Positions 37,201 through 46,329 are shown, numbered from the stretch's first letter. The stretch is 64,000 nucleotides of DNA from Mariniflexile sp. TRM1-10 (GCF_003425985.1 NZ_CP022985.1:1277501-1341500); one strand, 5' to 3'. Translations and numbers: made by a program. The notes: generated from the sequence alone by a model not told the origin.

Positions 37201-37880
37201 TAATCTACAAACTTATAGCCAACGCCTTTGATGGTTTTAAAGCTATCATCTCCTATTTTTTCACGTAGTTTACGAATGTGTACATCTATGGTTCTACCTC
37301 CAACTATAACTTCGTTACCCCAAACGGTATCAAGAATCTCATCGCGTTTAAAAACTTTACCTGGCTTTGATGCTAATAAAGATAGTAATTCAAATTCTTT
37401 TCTCGGCAAAATAATTTCTTTTCCTTTTGAAGTAATCTTATACTCGTCTCTATTTATTTCTAAGCTTCCTATTTTAAATGAATCTACTACATCCTCTTCT
37501 TTAAAGCGTCTTAATAAGGCTTTAACTTTACTAACCAATACTTTTGGCTTAATTGGCTTGGTTATATAATCATCGGCACCCGCATCAAAACCTGCTACTT
37601 GCGAATAGTCTTCACCTCTAGCAGTTAGGAACACGATAAGTGTATTTTGTAAATCTGGAATTTTCCTAATGAGTTCACAAGCTTCAATGCCATCCATTTC
37701 CGGCATCATCACATCTAAAATAATTAAATTGGGAAGTTCCTTTTTTGCTTTTTTAACGGCCTCACTACCATTTTCGGCAGTAATTACTTGATAACCTTCA
37801 CTAGATAAATTGTAACTAACTATTTCTAAAATATCTGGTTCGTCGTCTACTAATAGTATTTTGATATCCTTCTTTTTCAT
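37200..37880 (-). CDS. PhoB-like response regulator (OmpR family)
   Basis: 226 residues: receiver domain with acidic pocket DDEPD, phospho-acceptor in LIILDVMMPEMDG (about 47) and conserved K in DDYITKPIKP, then a winged-helix DNA-binding domain (LPRKEFELLSLLASKPGKVF, TIDVHIRKLREKIGD, IKGVGYKFVD). The start is the ATG at 37880 (MKKKDIKILLVDDEPD); the TTG at 37898 would translate part of an octamer repeat array. Confidence 0.9.
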   Translation of the reverse strand: MKKKDIKILLVDDEPDILEIVSYNLSSEGYQVITAENGSEAVKKAKKELPNLIILDVMMPEMDGIEACELIRKIPDLQNTLIVFLTARGEDYSQVAGFDAGADDYITKPIKPKVLVSKVKALLRRFKEEDVVDSFKIGSLEINRDEYKITSKGKEIILPRKEFELLSLLASKPGKVFKRDEILDTVWGNEVIVGGRTIDVHIRKLREKIGDDSFKTIKGVGYKFVD

Positions 37881-37889
37881 ATGTTTTTT

Positions 37890-37937
37890 AAGTTTCAAAG
37901 CTGCAAAGTTTCAGAGTTTCTAAGTTTTAGAGTTCTT
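37890..37937. repeat. 8-bp tandem array before the response regulator
   Basis: Six octamers in line (AAGTTTCA, AAGCTGCA, AAGTTTCA, GAGTTTCT, AAGTTTTA, GAGTTCTT), starting 10 bases upstream of the start codon. Confidence 0.6.
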
Positions 37938-38168
37938 ACTTCTCTTCTCTTTTTTTTTGTTTAAAACAATAAACGTTTTTTTCTTGAAGTAAAGATAAAA
38001 TTAATAACAAGACTTTATTGAAATTTATCACGATTCTAAAATAAATAACATTAAGATAACAAACAAGTTACAGTAATTTAAACTTTCGTTCAAACACATG
38101 TATCTTTAACACTTTTTTGGCATCAAATTTGCTCTAATTATGTATATTTACAGCGTTGAACAGAACCT

Positions 38169-38510
38169 ATGGAAAAAAAATACTTATTAACTTTATTTTT
38201 TGCTTTGGCATTTTTTACAGCCTTTTCAGGGTTTGGTCAAAACTATGCCAGCAATAATTCTATTCCACAAAATATAGAAAACTTGTCTATTTATCCTAAT
38301 CCTGTTAGTAACGGCAAAACGTTTATATACATAACATCTAAGCTTAATTTAACCAAGAGCATTGAATTTTACGATGTTTTAGGTAAGTTAATTTTCAGTA
38401 CCGTTTTAACTGGCAAAGAGTTGAATATTTCAAATTTAAGTAAAGGTGTTTATGTTTTAAAGATTACGGAAAGCAACATAAGCGAAACCAGAAAATTAGT
38501 AATAAAATAA
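38169..38510 (+). CDS. Minimal secreted protein: signal peptide plus T9SS sorting domain
   Basis: 113 residues. Signal peptide 1-24 (ending GFGQ), about 17 polar residues (NYASNNSIPQNIENL), then an intact type A T9SS C-terminal domain from SIYPNPVSNGKTFIYI to TRKLVIK. There is no room for a cargo domain, so after sorting only a short peptide would remain. It lies next to another T9SS protein, with its own terminator between. A role as a decoy, regulator or remnant is not decidable. Confidence 0.75.
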   Translation: MEKKYLLTLFFALAFFTAFSGFGQNYASNNSIPQNIENLSIYPNPVSNGKTFIYITSKLNLTKSIEFYDVLGKLIFSTVLTGKELNISNLSKGVYVLKITESNISETRKLVIK

Positions 38511-38531
38511 AGAAAACATCATATTGTAGTA

Positions 38532-38561
38532 AAAAACAGCTAAATAGCTGTTTTTTTTTTG
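38532..38561 (+). terminator. Terminator after the minimal T9SS gene
   Basis: AAAAACAGCTAAATAGCTGTTTTT with ten T residues, 20 bases after the stop. The TTG of the next promoter begins in its T-tract. Confidence 0.75.
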
Positions 38562-38590
38562 CTTTAATTTAAAAAATATTCATAAGTTTG
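38559..38590 (+). promoter_or_regulatory. Promoter of the lamin-tail/T9SS gene
   Basis: TTG at 38559-38561 and TAAGTTTG at 38583-38590 with a 21-base spacer fit the Bacteroidota consensus; start of transcription near 38597. Confidence 0.6.
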
Positions 38591-38621
38591 TAAGATATAT
38601 ATTAATTAATATTATATTATT

Positions 38622-39386
38622 ATGAAAAAAACTTACACATTATTTTTTACTTTTCTTATTTCTTTAGCTTGTTTTGGACAGACTATAAATGAAATTGATT
38701 CAGATCAAACTGGAACGGATACAGCTGAATTCATTGAAATTAAATGGACTCCAAATACGTCTTTAAATGGATATATAGTTGTTCTATTTAATGGCTCATC
38801 AGACACAAGTTATGATACCATTGACTTAGCTACTGCAACTACAGATGCTAATGGTCTTTATGTAATTTTCCCGAGTGGTAGCATACAAAACGGTGCAGAT
38901 GCTGCTGCGATTTACCAAGATTTAGCTACCAATTTCCCTTCTGACACTGGTACAACAACAACCAATTTAATAGATGCGATTGTTTATGGAACAAATGATG
39001 AAGACGATACCGGTTTATTAACGGGTTTAGGAGAGACCATTCAATATAATGAGACCACCACTGAATCCCTTAACCGAGCAGATGATGGCTCTTATTATAC
39101 CGCCGCTCCAAGCGCTGGTGCAGTCAATAATGTTTTATCTACCCAAAATAAACATATTGAATCAGTTAGCATATACCCAAATCCAACAAGTTTAGGCTAT
39201 CTAAACATTTCCAGCAAAAGCAATTCTAAAATGGATGTTTTTGTTTTTGATGTTCTAGGGAAACAAGTTATTAGAAAAACAGTTAATGACCATATACTGA
39301 ATGTTTCAAAATTAAATTCTGGTATTTATCTCATGAAAGTATCTCAAGACGATGCTACCATTACTAAAAAAGTAGTGGTAGAATAA
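38622..39386 (+). CDS. Secreted lamin-tail-domain-like protein with T9SS sorting domain
   Basis: 254 residues: signal peptide 1-20 (CFGQ), then a lamin-tail-like beta domain (INEIDSDQTGTDTAEFIEI, SLNGYIVVLFNGSSDTSYDTIDL, LIDAIVYGTNDEDDTGLL). A type A T9SS domain follows from SVSIYPNPTSLGYLNIS to TITKKVVVE. LTD domains often occur on secreted Bacteroidota nucleases and surface proteins, but no catalytic domain is attached here. Confidence 0.8.
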   Translation: MKKTYTLFFTFLISLACFGQTINEIDSDQTGTDTAEFIEIKWTPNTSLNGYIVVLFNGSSDTSYDTIDLATATTDANGLYVIFPSGSIQNGADAAAIYQDLATNFPSDTGTTTTNLIDAIVYGTNDEDDTGLLTGLGETIQYNETTTESLNRADDGSYYTAAPSAGAVNNVLSTQNKHIESVSIYPNPTSLGYLNISSKSNSKMDVFVFDVLGKQVIRKTVNDHILNVSKLNSGIYLMKVSQDDATITKKVVVE

Positions 39387-39409
39387 ATTAATTCACTTCA
39401 TCAATTTTT

Positions 39410-39437
39410 AAAGCGTTACTGTTTGGTAACGCTTTTT
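39410..39437 (+). terminator. Terminator after the lamin-tail/T9SS gene
   Basis: AAAGCGTTAC pairs with GTAACGCTTT around a 7-base loop and six T residues follow. Confidence 0.8.
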
Positions 39438-39443
39438 TATTTT

Positions 39444-39657
39444 GAAGTGATTTAAACGTTTTGTTTGTAAGCGAAAATACCCTTTACGCAAGCTGGCTCG
39501 TTCGCTAAAATAACCCACTGGGTTATTTTTTCGCTCCACCCTGTTTCATAATGAAGTCTTTTTTATGTCGCATAGCAGCGCTACGGGACTTAAAAAAGTC
39601 AAAATTAGGGAGCTAAATGCGAATTTTGCAGGTAAAAGAAAACGTTTAAATCACTTC
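39444..39657. repeat. Repeat family B, long copy (B4)
   Basis: A 214-bp element with perfect 19-bp terminal inverted repeats (GAAGTGATTTAAACGTTTT and complement). It contains an inner palindrome (AAAATAACCC/GGGTTATTTT) and the core GCATAGCAGCGCTACGG shared with the copy at 46108. Confidence 0.75.
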
Positions 39658-39663
39658 TTTATC

Positions 39664-39671
39664 TACTTTTG
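39664..39671 (+). promoter_or_regulatory. -7 box directly before the LuxE-like gene
   Basis: TACTTTTG ends four bases before the ATG at 39676, implying a leaderless or nearly leaderless transcript. Confidence 0.4.
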
Positions 39672-39675
39672 CCAT

Positions 39676-40656
39676 ATGATAAATACAAACGCTATTTTCA
39701 ACATACAAACCGAAGAAGAATTTGAAGATACCGCATTAAAAATCTTTAAATTTCAGTTTGAAAACAATCGTGTTTATAGGTCGTTTTGCGATTTGCTATA
39801 CAAACATCCTAGTGATGTAAAAATAATACAAGACATTCCGTTTTTGCCTATTCAATTTTTTAAAACCCATGATATTTTAAGTTCAAAAGATCCCATTCAA
39901 TCTACGTTTACAAGTTCTGGAACGACTGGAAGCATGACGAGTAAACATTTGGTTACCGATTTAGAAATCTATGAAGAAAGTTTCAATAAAGGATTTCAGC
40001 AATTTTATGGTAATATTGAAGATTATGTGGTTTTAGCATTGCTTCCATCATATTTAGAGCGCAAAGGGTCTTCTTTAATCTATATGGTAGATGCCTTGAT
40101 TAAACAATCCAATCATCCAGAAAGTGGGTTTTATTTAAATGATCTTTCCGATTTAAAAAACAAATTAACACAGATAGATTCCAAAGGACAAAAAGTGTTA
40201 CTTATTGGTGTTTCCTTTGCTTTGCTAGATTTAGTTGAAACCTATCCATTCAACCTAAAGCATACCATTATAATGGAAACTGGTGGTATGAAAGGACGTA
40301 GAAAAGAATTAATTAGAGAAGAACTGCATCAACAGTTAAAACAAGGCTTTAATGTAGAATTTATCCATAGCGAATATGGCATGACTGAATTACTGAGTCA
40401 AGCCTATTCTAAAGGCCATGGTATTTTTAACACCCCAAATTGGATGCGTATTTTAACCCGAGACACCGAAGATGCTTTAAGCATTCAATCCAAAGGAAAA
40501 GCGGGAGGTATTAATGTGATTGACTTGGCAAACATCAACTCCTGTTCTTTTATTGCAACGCAGGATTTAGGAAGGGTTTATGAAAATGGTTCTTTTGAAA
40601 TTATCGGACGTTTTGATAATTCAGACATCCGTGGTTGCAACCTGATGGTACTGTAA
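39676..40656 (+). CDS. LuxE/PaaK-like acyl-adenylating enzyme
   Basis: 326 residues related to acyl-protein synthetase (LuxE) and phenylacetate-CoA ligase, which activate carboxylic acids with ATP. The AMP-binding motif is TFTSSGTTGSMTSKH at about 76, with METGGMKGRRKEL at about 197 and HSEYGMTELLSQAY at about 229. The C-terminal ATQDLGRVYENGSFEIIGRFD is typical. I use the ATG at 39676; the open frame extending 37 codons upstream is repeat DNA. It resembles acyltransferases of this size common in Flavobacteria; the acyl substrate is unknown. Confidence 0.75.
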   Translation: MINTNAIFNIQTEEEFEDTALKIFKFQFENNRVYRSFCDLLYKHPSDVKIIQDIPFLPIQFFKTHDILSSKDPIQSTFTSSGTTGSMTSKHLVTDLEIYEESFNKGFQQFYGNIEDYVVLALLPSYLERKGSSLIYMVDALIKQSNHPESGFYLNDLSDLKNKLTQIDSKGQKVLLIGVSFALLDLVETYPFNLKHTIIMETGGMKGRRKELIREELHQQLKQGFNVEFIHSEYGMTELLSQAYSKGHGIFNTPNWMRILTRDTEDALSIQSKGKAGGINVIDLANINSCSFIATQDLGRVYENGSFEIIGRFDNSDIRGCNLMVL

Positions 40657-40678
40657 GTTATACTACATTCCGACTTAT

Positions 40679-40835
40679 TGAACTCATTTAAACTCTCTTG
40701 ATTGATTCGAAATTAATTATTTGGCGCTCGGTTGAAGTTTTTTTTTGAGCTACATAACAGGGCAACGGAAGTAAAAAAAAAGCCGAGCACAAATAAAATT
40801 TAAAAAATAATAATTTGTTTTGTAAACTTAAACAC
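40679..40835. repeat. Repeat family B, decayed copy (B3)
   Basis: It begins TGAACTCATTTAAACT, keeps GCGCTCGGTTGAAG, GAGCTACATAACAGGGCAACGG and GCCGAGCAC, and ends in a decayed TGTAAACTTAAACA. It sits between the LuxE-like stop and its terminator. Confidence 0.55.
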
Positions 40836-40902
40836 CCTATTACGACCAATAAATAGACTAATAAAAAGAATAATTAATTTTTATAGTTTGGTTGGTTAGT
40901 AG

Positions 40903-40941
40903 CGAAAAGCCTGATTGAGAAATCAGGCTTTTCGTTTTTTT
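40903..40941. terminator. Bidirectional terminator between LuxE-like gene and tyrS
   Basis: CGAAAAGCCTGATT pairs perfectly with AATCAGGCTTTTCG and T residues follow. It lies six bases from the tyrS stop. Confidence 0.85.
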
Positions 40942-42235
40942 ATACCATTCTTAAAATGAAATAGTTCTTTTTACCACGTTGTAGCAATACGAATTTATCA
41001 TTTATTAAGTCTTTTGATGTAATGCTATAATCGTCCTGTACTTTTTCTTTATTTACCGAAATGGAATTTTCTTTTAAAGCACGACGCGCCTCACCGTTAG
41101 ATTTTAAAAACCCACCTTTTTCGGCTAAAGCTGCTATAATGTCTAACCCTCCTTCAATATCTGCTCGGGTTATTTCAGTTAAAGGAACACCATCAAACAC
41201 ATCTAGAAACGTTTGTTCATTAAGTTTCTTTAAATCATCACCCGTTGAGTTTCCAAAAAGAATTTCACTCGCTTTAATGGCATTTTCTAAATCGTCTTTA
41301 GAATGTACCATCGTTGTTATTTCTTCTGCTAAACGCTTTTGCAACACACGCAAATGTGGTGCTTCTTTGTGTTCTTCAATTAAACCCTTTATTTCTTGTT
41401 CTGTTAAAAACGTAAATATCTTAATGTACTTTTCGGCATCTTCATCACTAGAATTTAACCAATATTGGTAGAATTTATAAGGCGACGTTCTGTTGGCGTC
41501 CAACCACACATTCCCTCCTTCGGATTTCCCAAATTTTGAACCGTCGGATTTTGTGATTAACGGACAGGTGATTGCAAAACCTTTTCCGCCAGAAATACGT
41601 CTAATTAATTCCGTTCCGGTCGTTATATTACCCCATTGGTCGCTGCCACCCATTTGAATGGTGCAATCTTTTTCTTTGTATAAATGAAGAAAATCGTAAC
41701 CTTGAACAAGTTGATAAGTGAATTCGGTAAAACTCATCCCTTCGGAAGCATCTGATGAAATTCTGTTTTTAACCGAATCTTTTGCCATCATATAATTGAC
41801 AGTAATGTGCTTACCTACATCGCGGATAAACTCAAGGAAAGAAAAACGCTTCATCCAATCGTAATTATTCACCAAAAATGCTGCATTGGCTTCATTACTT
41901 TCAAAGTCCAAAAAATGTGCTAATTGCTTTTTTATGGCTTCTTGGTTATGTCTCAAGGTTTTTTCATCCAACAAATTACGTTCACTAGACTTCCCTGAAG
42001 GGTCACCAATCATCCCTGTAGCTCCACCAACCAAAGCGACTGGTTTATGTCCGCAACGCTGGTAATGCGCCAACAACATGATAGGCACTAAATTACCAAT
42101 ATGTAAAGAATCTGCAGTAGGATCGAACCCCACATAAGCACTTCGCATGCCTTCCATTAAATGCGCCTCTGCTCCTGGCATAACGGTATGAATCATACCT
42201 CTCCAAGTTAATTCTTCAACAAAATTTTTAATCAT
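40940..42235 (-). CDS. tyrS: Tyrosyl-tRNA synthetase
   Basis: A 431-residue class I synthetase, TyrRS of the bacterial type. It shows [17 protein letters not shown] (HIGH-like motif) at about 36, [17 protein letters not shown], the anticodon/tyrosine region [25 protein letters not shown], and [13 protein letters not shown] (KMSKS-like). A C-terminal S4 RNA-binding domain ([18 protein letters not shown]) is present. Single gene. Confidence 0.97.
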   Translation of the reverse strand: MIKNFVEELTWRGMIHTVMPGAEAHLMEGMRSAYVGFDPTADSLHIGNLVPIMLLAHYQRCGHKPVALVGGATGMIGDPSGKSSERNLLDEKTLRHNQEAIKKQLAHFLDFESNEANAAFLVNNYDWMKRFSFLEFIRDVGKHITVNYMMAKDSVKNRISSDASEGMSFTEFTYQLVQGYDFLHLYKEKDCTIQMGGSDQWGNITTGTELIRRISGGKGFAITCPLITKSDGSKFGKSEGGNVWLDANRTSPYKFYQYWLNSSDEDAEKYIKIFTFLTEQEIKGLIEEHKEAPHLRVLQKRLAEEITTMVHSKDDLENAIKASEILFGNSTGDDLKKLNEQTFLDVFDGVPLTEITRADIEGGLDIIAALAEKGGFLKSNGEARRALKENSISVNKEKVQDDYSITSKDLINDKFVLLQRGKKNYFILRMV

Positions 42236-42262
42236 TATTTTTTAATTTTTATAAAACTATGG

Positions 42263-42270
42263 CAAAGATA
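42263..42270 (-). promoter_or_regulatory. tyrS: tyrS -7 box
   Basis: TATCTTTG on the minus strand, 28 bases before the start codon. A TTG at the usual spacing is missing; that position is taken by an 8-bp-period AT repeat (about 42294-42325). Confidence 0.4.
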
Positions 42271-42376
42271 AAAATCAATGTATAATTCCTTAGTTTTAAA
42301 GTTGAAACTTTTAAAGTTTTGAAGAAACGACAACCAAAAACCATTGCCTAGACCAAATATTCACTATTTTAGTCGC

Positions 42377-43384
42377 ATGATTTTAGTAACAGGAAGCACA
42401 GGTTTGGTAGGTTCACATTTGCTTTACAGCCTTGTAAGTAATAACGAAAATGTTCGAGCTATTTATAGAAGCGAACGAAAACTAGAACAGGTTAAAAGTG
42501 TTTTTGCTACCTATACGAGCAACTACGCATCGCTTTTTGAAGCTATTGAATGGGTACAAGCCGATATTTTAGATATTCCTGCGTTAACTGAAGCCTTTAA
42601 AGGCGTCACTTATGTGTACCACTGCGCTGCTTTTGTGTCTTTTGAACCCGATAAATACCACCTTTTAAGAAAAACAAATATTGAGGGCACTGCCAATATT
42701 GTAAACTTTTGTATTTCAAATAATATTAAAAAACTTTGCCATGTGAGCTCGATTGCTACATTAGGAAAAACGACTAATAATGAACCTATTACGGAAGAAA
42801 CCGTTTGGAACCCGGAAGATGACAACAACGTTTACGCCATTACAAAATACGGTGCCGAAATGGAAGTTTGGCGCGGTACACAAGAAGGCTTACATGCTGT
42901 AATTGTAAATCCTGGAGTCATTTTGGGTGCCGGTATTTGGCACTTTGGCACAGGCAGTTTGTTTAAAAAAGCACATAAAGGCTTCAAATATTACACATCT
43001 GGTACTATTGGACTTATTGCCGTTAACGATGTCGTGTCTATTATGACTCGTTTAATGAAAAATGACATTACAAACGAACGCTTCGTATTGGTTGCCGAAA
43101 GCTGGACTTATAAACAGTTTTTGCAAACTTTGGCTCAATCGGTACAAGCAAGCCCTCCAAAGAAACTGGCGAGTGCTTTTTTATTAAATATGGGTTGGAA
43201 ATTAGATTGGCTAAAACACAAATTAACTGGAAAAAGAAGGCAATTAACAAAACACCTTTCCGGCTCATTAATGTCTGAAACAAATTACAGCAGTGATAAA
43301 CTTAAAACGGCTTTAAATTACAATTTTAAAGATATGAAAGAAACTATTTTTGAAATTGGTGATTCTTATCTGAAACAGGGTTAA
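42377..43384 (+). CDS. NAD(P)-dependent epimerase/dehydratase (extended SDR)
   Basis: 335 residues with the dinucleotide motif MILVTGSTGLVGSHLLYSL at the N-terminus, the catalytic YAITKYGAE (Y-x3-K) at about 154 and VNPGVILGAGIW. It resembles the dihydroflavonol-reductase/3-beta-HSD-like branch; the substrate is unknown. The start ATG at 42377 puts the nucleotide fold at residue 1; the preceding 11 codons have only a TTG. Its last 41 bases overlap the 3' end of the converging DUF4296 gene. Confidence 0.8.
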   Translation: MILVTGSTGLVGSHLLYSLVSNNENVRAIYRSERKLEQVKSVFATYTSNYASLFEAIEWVQADILDIPALTEAFKGVTYVYHCAAFVSFEPDKYHLLRKTNIEGTANIVNFCISNNIKKLCHVSSIATLGKTTNNEPITEETVWNPEDDNNVYAITKYGAEMEVWRGTQEGLHAVIVNPGVILGAGIWHFGTGSLFKKAHKGFKYYTSGTIGLIAVNDVVSIMTRLMKNDITNERFVLVAESWTYKQFLQTLAQSVQASPPKKLASAFLLNMGWKLDWLKHKLTGKRRQLTKHLSGSLMSETNYSSDKLKTALNYNFKDMKETIFEIGDSYLKQG

Positions 43385-43877
43385 TTAAAACACCTGCATC
43401 TTCTTTAATTTTCTTTTTCAATACATCTTCGGTTAAGGAATCCTTTTTTATGGTCACACCTAATGAATCTTTAACTTTCAAGGCATTTATAGAATCTTTT
43501 TCGCGTTTTTCCTGTTCCTTTTCTTCTTTTAATTTCTGTTCGTTTAAAACTTCTTTCAGCTTTTCCAAACTATCTGTCATAATATTATAAATTTCTTCAT
43601 AATCTTCGATATGGTACGCATAATACGCATTACTCAATGCAAATTGCAAGCTATCTATTCCATATTTTTCAAAAACGTAGCTATCTAACTTAATACCATG
43701 TTCTTGCATTTTTTGCTTGTTGATATGGGTAGCCGAACCTATTAGTCTAGCATCCATTAAAATGTTAGCCATGGTTTTTTTTGAAATCAAATTGCTTGGT
43801 TTTTTAGGACCGCCAAAACCATTACAAGCTATAACAAGCAAAGCAACACTTAAATAGGGCAAAAATCGTTTTGTCAT
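43344..43877 (-). CDS. DUF4296 lipoprotein
   Basis: 177 residues. N-terminal lipoprotein signal ending VIACNGFGG (Cys18), then the DUF4296 region (MANILMDARLIGSATHINK, FEKYGIDSLQFALSNAYYAYH), and a strongly charged Lys/Glu coiled-coil tail. In Flavobacteria this family is regularly encoded directly after dihydroorotase. Here its ATG overlaps the pyrC stop by four bases (ATGA), so the two are translationally coupled. Function unknown. Confidence 0.85.
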   Translation of the reverse strand: MTKRFLPYLSVALLVIACNGFGGPKKPSNLISKKTMANILMDARLIGSATHINKQKMQEHGIKLDSYVFEKYGIDSLQFALSNAYYAYHIEDYEEIYNIMTDSLEKLKEVLNEQKLKEEKEQEKREKDSINALKVKDSLGVTIKKDSLTEDVLKKKIKEDAGVLINPVSDKNHQFQK

Positions 43878-45223
43878 GATCTGTTAAAAGTTAATCTTTT
43901 TGCAGCTTTCACATCATTAAATTTAGAATTTTGATATACCAAACTACCATTTACAAAGGTATGGGTAATTCTTGATCTAAACGTGGTACCTTCAAATGGA
44001 GACCAGCCACATTTATATAAAATATTTTCCTTTTTTACTGTCCATGGATTGTTCAAATCCACCAAAACCAAATCGGCAAAATAGCCTTCTTTTATATACC
44101 CTCGCTTTTCAACCTGAAATAAAATAGCAGGGTTGTGGCACATTTTCTCAACAATTTTCTCTATCGATATTTTACCTTTATGATGCATTTCCAACATGGC
44201 TGGTAAAGCGTGCTGCACCAAGGGGCCACCCGAAGGTGCTTTAGTATAAACGTTTTTCTTTTCCTCTAAAGTATGTGGCGCATGGTCTGTTGCAATAACG
44301 TCAATACGGTCATCTAGCAAAGCTTCCCATAATTGTGCTCTGTCTTCCTCTGTTTTTACCGCAGGGTTCCACTTTATAAGCGTTCCTTTTTTATCATAAT
44401 CTTTATCTGAAAACCATAAATGATGTATGCAAACTTCAGATGTAATCTTTTTATCTTTTAATGGGATTTTATTGCTGAACAAACTCGTTTCTTTTCCTGT
44501 TGAAAGATGGAATACATGCAATCTTGCCCCTGTTTTTTGGGCTAATTTAATAGCTTTTGAAGATGATAAATAACATGCTTCCTCACTTCGAATGATGGGA
44601 TGGTATTTTACAGGAATATCCTCTCCAAATTTATCTAAATGCTCTTGAAAGTTCTTTGTTACGGTCGCTTCGTCTTCGCAATGCACTGAAATAAGCAACT
44701 TCGTGCTTTTAAAAATTTTCTCTAGTACTTTACTATCATCAACCAACATATTCCCTGTTGAAGACCCTAAAAACAATTTTAATCCCGCAACGTTATTGGC
44801 ATCAACTTTTAAAACTTCATCCAAATTATCGTTCGTTCCACCAAACATAAAAGAATAGTTTGCCGATGATGTTTGAGAAGCTATTTCAAATTTCTCTTCT
44901 AATTTTTCAATGGTTGTCGTTTGCGGATTGGTATTGGGCATTTCAATAAACGAGGTAATACCACCTGCAATAGCGGCTTTACTTTCGGTTTCAATGGTAG
45001 CCTTTTTTGTTAACCCGGGCTCTCTAAAATGCACTTGATCATCAATCGCTCCCGGTAACAAATACTTCCCTTCTGCATCAATAACGAACACATCCGAAGA
45101 CTTCGCACTTATAGAATCGCTCACTTCTTTAATATATTCGCCTTCAATTAATATATCACCATTAAAAATAACTCCTTCATTTACAATGTGAGCGTTTTTA
45201 ATAAGTATTTTATTTGGTTTCAT
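43874..45223 (-). CDS. pyrC: Dihydroorotase, class I
   Basis: A 449-residue zinc amidohydrolase of pyrimidine synthesis (carbamoyl-aspartate to dihydroorotate). DDQVHFREPGLTKKATIETE at about 61 is the first metal motif, with Gln in place of the first His of the usual HxH. SVHCEDEATVT, ARLHVFHLSTG and DVIATDHAPHT supply the other metal and catalytic residues. The HxH change is, as far as I remember, common in Bacteroidota dihydroorotases, so I keep the function. Confidence 0.92.
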   Translation of the reverse strand: MKPNKILIKNAHIVNEGVIFNGDILIEGEYIKEVSDSISAKSSDVFVIDAEGKYLLPGAIDDQVHFREPGLTKKATIETESKAAIAGGITSFIEMPNTNPQTTTIEKLEEKFEIASQTSSANYSFMFGGTNDNLDEVLKVDANNVAGLKLFLGSSTGNMLVDDSKVLEKIFKSTKLLISVHCEDEATVTKNFQEHLDKFGEDIPVKYHPIIRSEEACYLSSSKAIKLAQKTGARLHVFHLSTGKETSLFSNKIPLKDKKITSEVCIHHLWFSDKDYDKKGTLIKWNPAVKTEEDRAQLWEALLDDRIDVIATDHAPHTLEEKKNVYTKAPSGGPLVQHALPAMLEMHHKGKISIEKIVEKMCHNPAILFQVEKRGYIKEGYFADLVLVDLNNPWTVKKENILYKCGWSPFEGTTFRSRITHTFVNGSLVYQNSKFNDVKAAKRLTFNRS

Positions 45224-45321
45224 CTGTTTATATTTATTGTTTTAATTTGACCAGATGGAACATCCTTTATAATCATCTTCGTGTATATGAATGTGGTTTT
45301 CATAGGCGTTTCAAGTCTCAT

Positions 45322-46044
45322 CTACTTTTTGAATAGACTTTTTAATTTCATGGAAATAACCCCAAAAATAGCTTCAGAGATTATTCCTGAACTTAATTTT
45401 GATTCTCCTAATGTTCTATCTGTAAAAATTACAGGTACTTCAGTTATTTTGAACTCTTTTAAATAGGCTTTAAATTTCATTTCAATTTGAAAAGCGTAAC
45501 CTACAAATTTAACAGCTTCTAAATCGATCGTCTCCAAAACTTTCCGTCTGTAACATACAAAACCTGCCGTGGTGTCGTGTATTTTCATACCAGTAATAAT
45601 ACGCACATATCGAGATGCAAAATACGACATGAGCACCCGACTCATAGGCCAGTTAACCACATTAACACCAGTGATGTAGCGCGAACCAATGGCTAAATCG
45701 GCATCTCCAACGTGGCATGCATGATACAACTTCACCAAGTCTTTTGGATCATGCGAAAAATCGGCATCCATTTCAAAAATATACTGATAATTTTTTTTCA
45801 AGCACCATTTAAACCCATGAATATAAGCTGTTCCCAACCCAGATTTCAACTTTCTAACTTCTAAAAATAACCTATCAGGAAATTCTTTTTGGAGTTCCTT
45901 TACTTTTAAACCTGTTAAATCTGGCGAATTGTCGTCAACAACAAGAACATGAATAGTATCCGATTGAGAAAATACCGCCTTTATTATAGCCTCAATATTC
46001 TCTATTTCATTGTATGTGGGAATGATAACAATCGTATCAGTCAT
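45322..46044 (-). CDS. Polyprenol-phosphate mannosyltransferase-like GT2 enzyme
   Basis: A 240-residue GT-A glycosyltransferase of the dolichol-phosphate mannose synthase group. It shows IIPTYNEIENIEAII, VVDDNSPDLTG (D-x-D type), FEMDADFSHDPKDLVKL at about 92, and GSRYITGVNVVNWP. No C-terminal membrane domain is present, so it is the short form. It lies 98 bases upstream of pyrC in the same direction and may share transcription. Confidence 0.9.
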   Translation of the reverse strand: MTDTIVIIPTYNEIENIEAIIKAVFSQSDTIHVLVVDDNSPDLTGLKVKELQKEFPDRLFLEVRKLKSGLGTAYIHGFKWCLKKNYQYIFEMDADFSHDPKDLVKLYHACHVGDADLAIGSRYITGVNVVNWPMSRVLMSYFASRYVRIITGMKIHDTTAGFVCYRRKVLETIDLEAVKFVGYAFQIEMKFKAYLKEFKITEVPVIFTDRTLGESKLSSGIISEAIFGVISMKLKSLFKK

Positions 46045-46107
46045 TCTTTTATTTTAATGAAAATAATTTAATTTTTAGCAAATGTACATTATTAGCAGTT
46101 TATTTAT

Positions 46108-46270
46108 TGAACTCGTTTAAACTTTTTTGATTGAAGCGAAAATTAGTCATTTTGCTCTCGATTGAAGGCTTTTTTGAGTTGCATAGCAGCGCTACGGAAG
46201 GAAAAAAGAACAAAAAGCGAGTACAAAAGGACAATTTTTTAGCCAATTATAAAAAGTTTAAACGAGTTCA
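46108..46270. repeat. Repeat family B, copy B1
   Basis: A 163-bp element with perfect 20-bp terminal inverted repeats (TGAACTCGTTTAAACTTTTT and complement) and the core GAGTTGCATAGCAGCGCTAC. It occupies most of the gap between two divergent genes. Confidence 0.85.
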
Positions 46271-46329
46271 TCCCAAATATTCCTTAATAATTAAACCATC
46301 TTCTAAAATATTTATAATAATTTTACGGT

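Noticed and set aside
37881..37898. TTG start for the response regulator (six extra residues)
   Set aside because: The extra codons come from the octamer array, and ATG at 37880 gives the standard receiver-domain start.
39565..39675. A 37-codon upstream extension of the LuxE-like protein
   Set aside because: It is translated repeat DNA (family B copy B4) and lies upstream of the -7 box; family members begin near the ATG at 39676.
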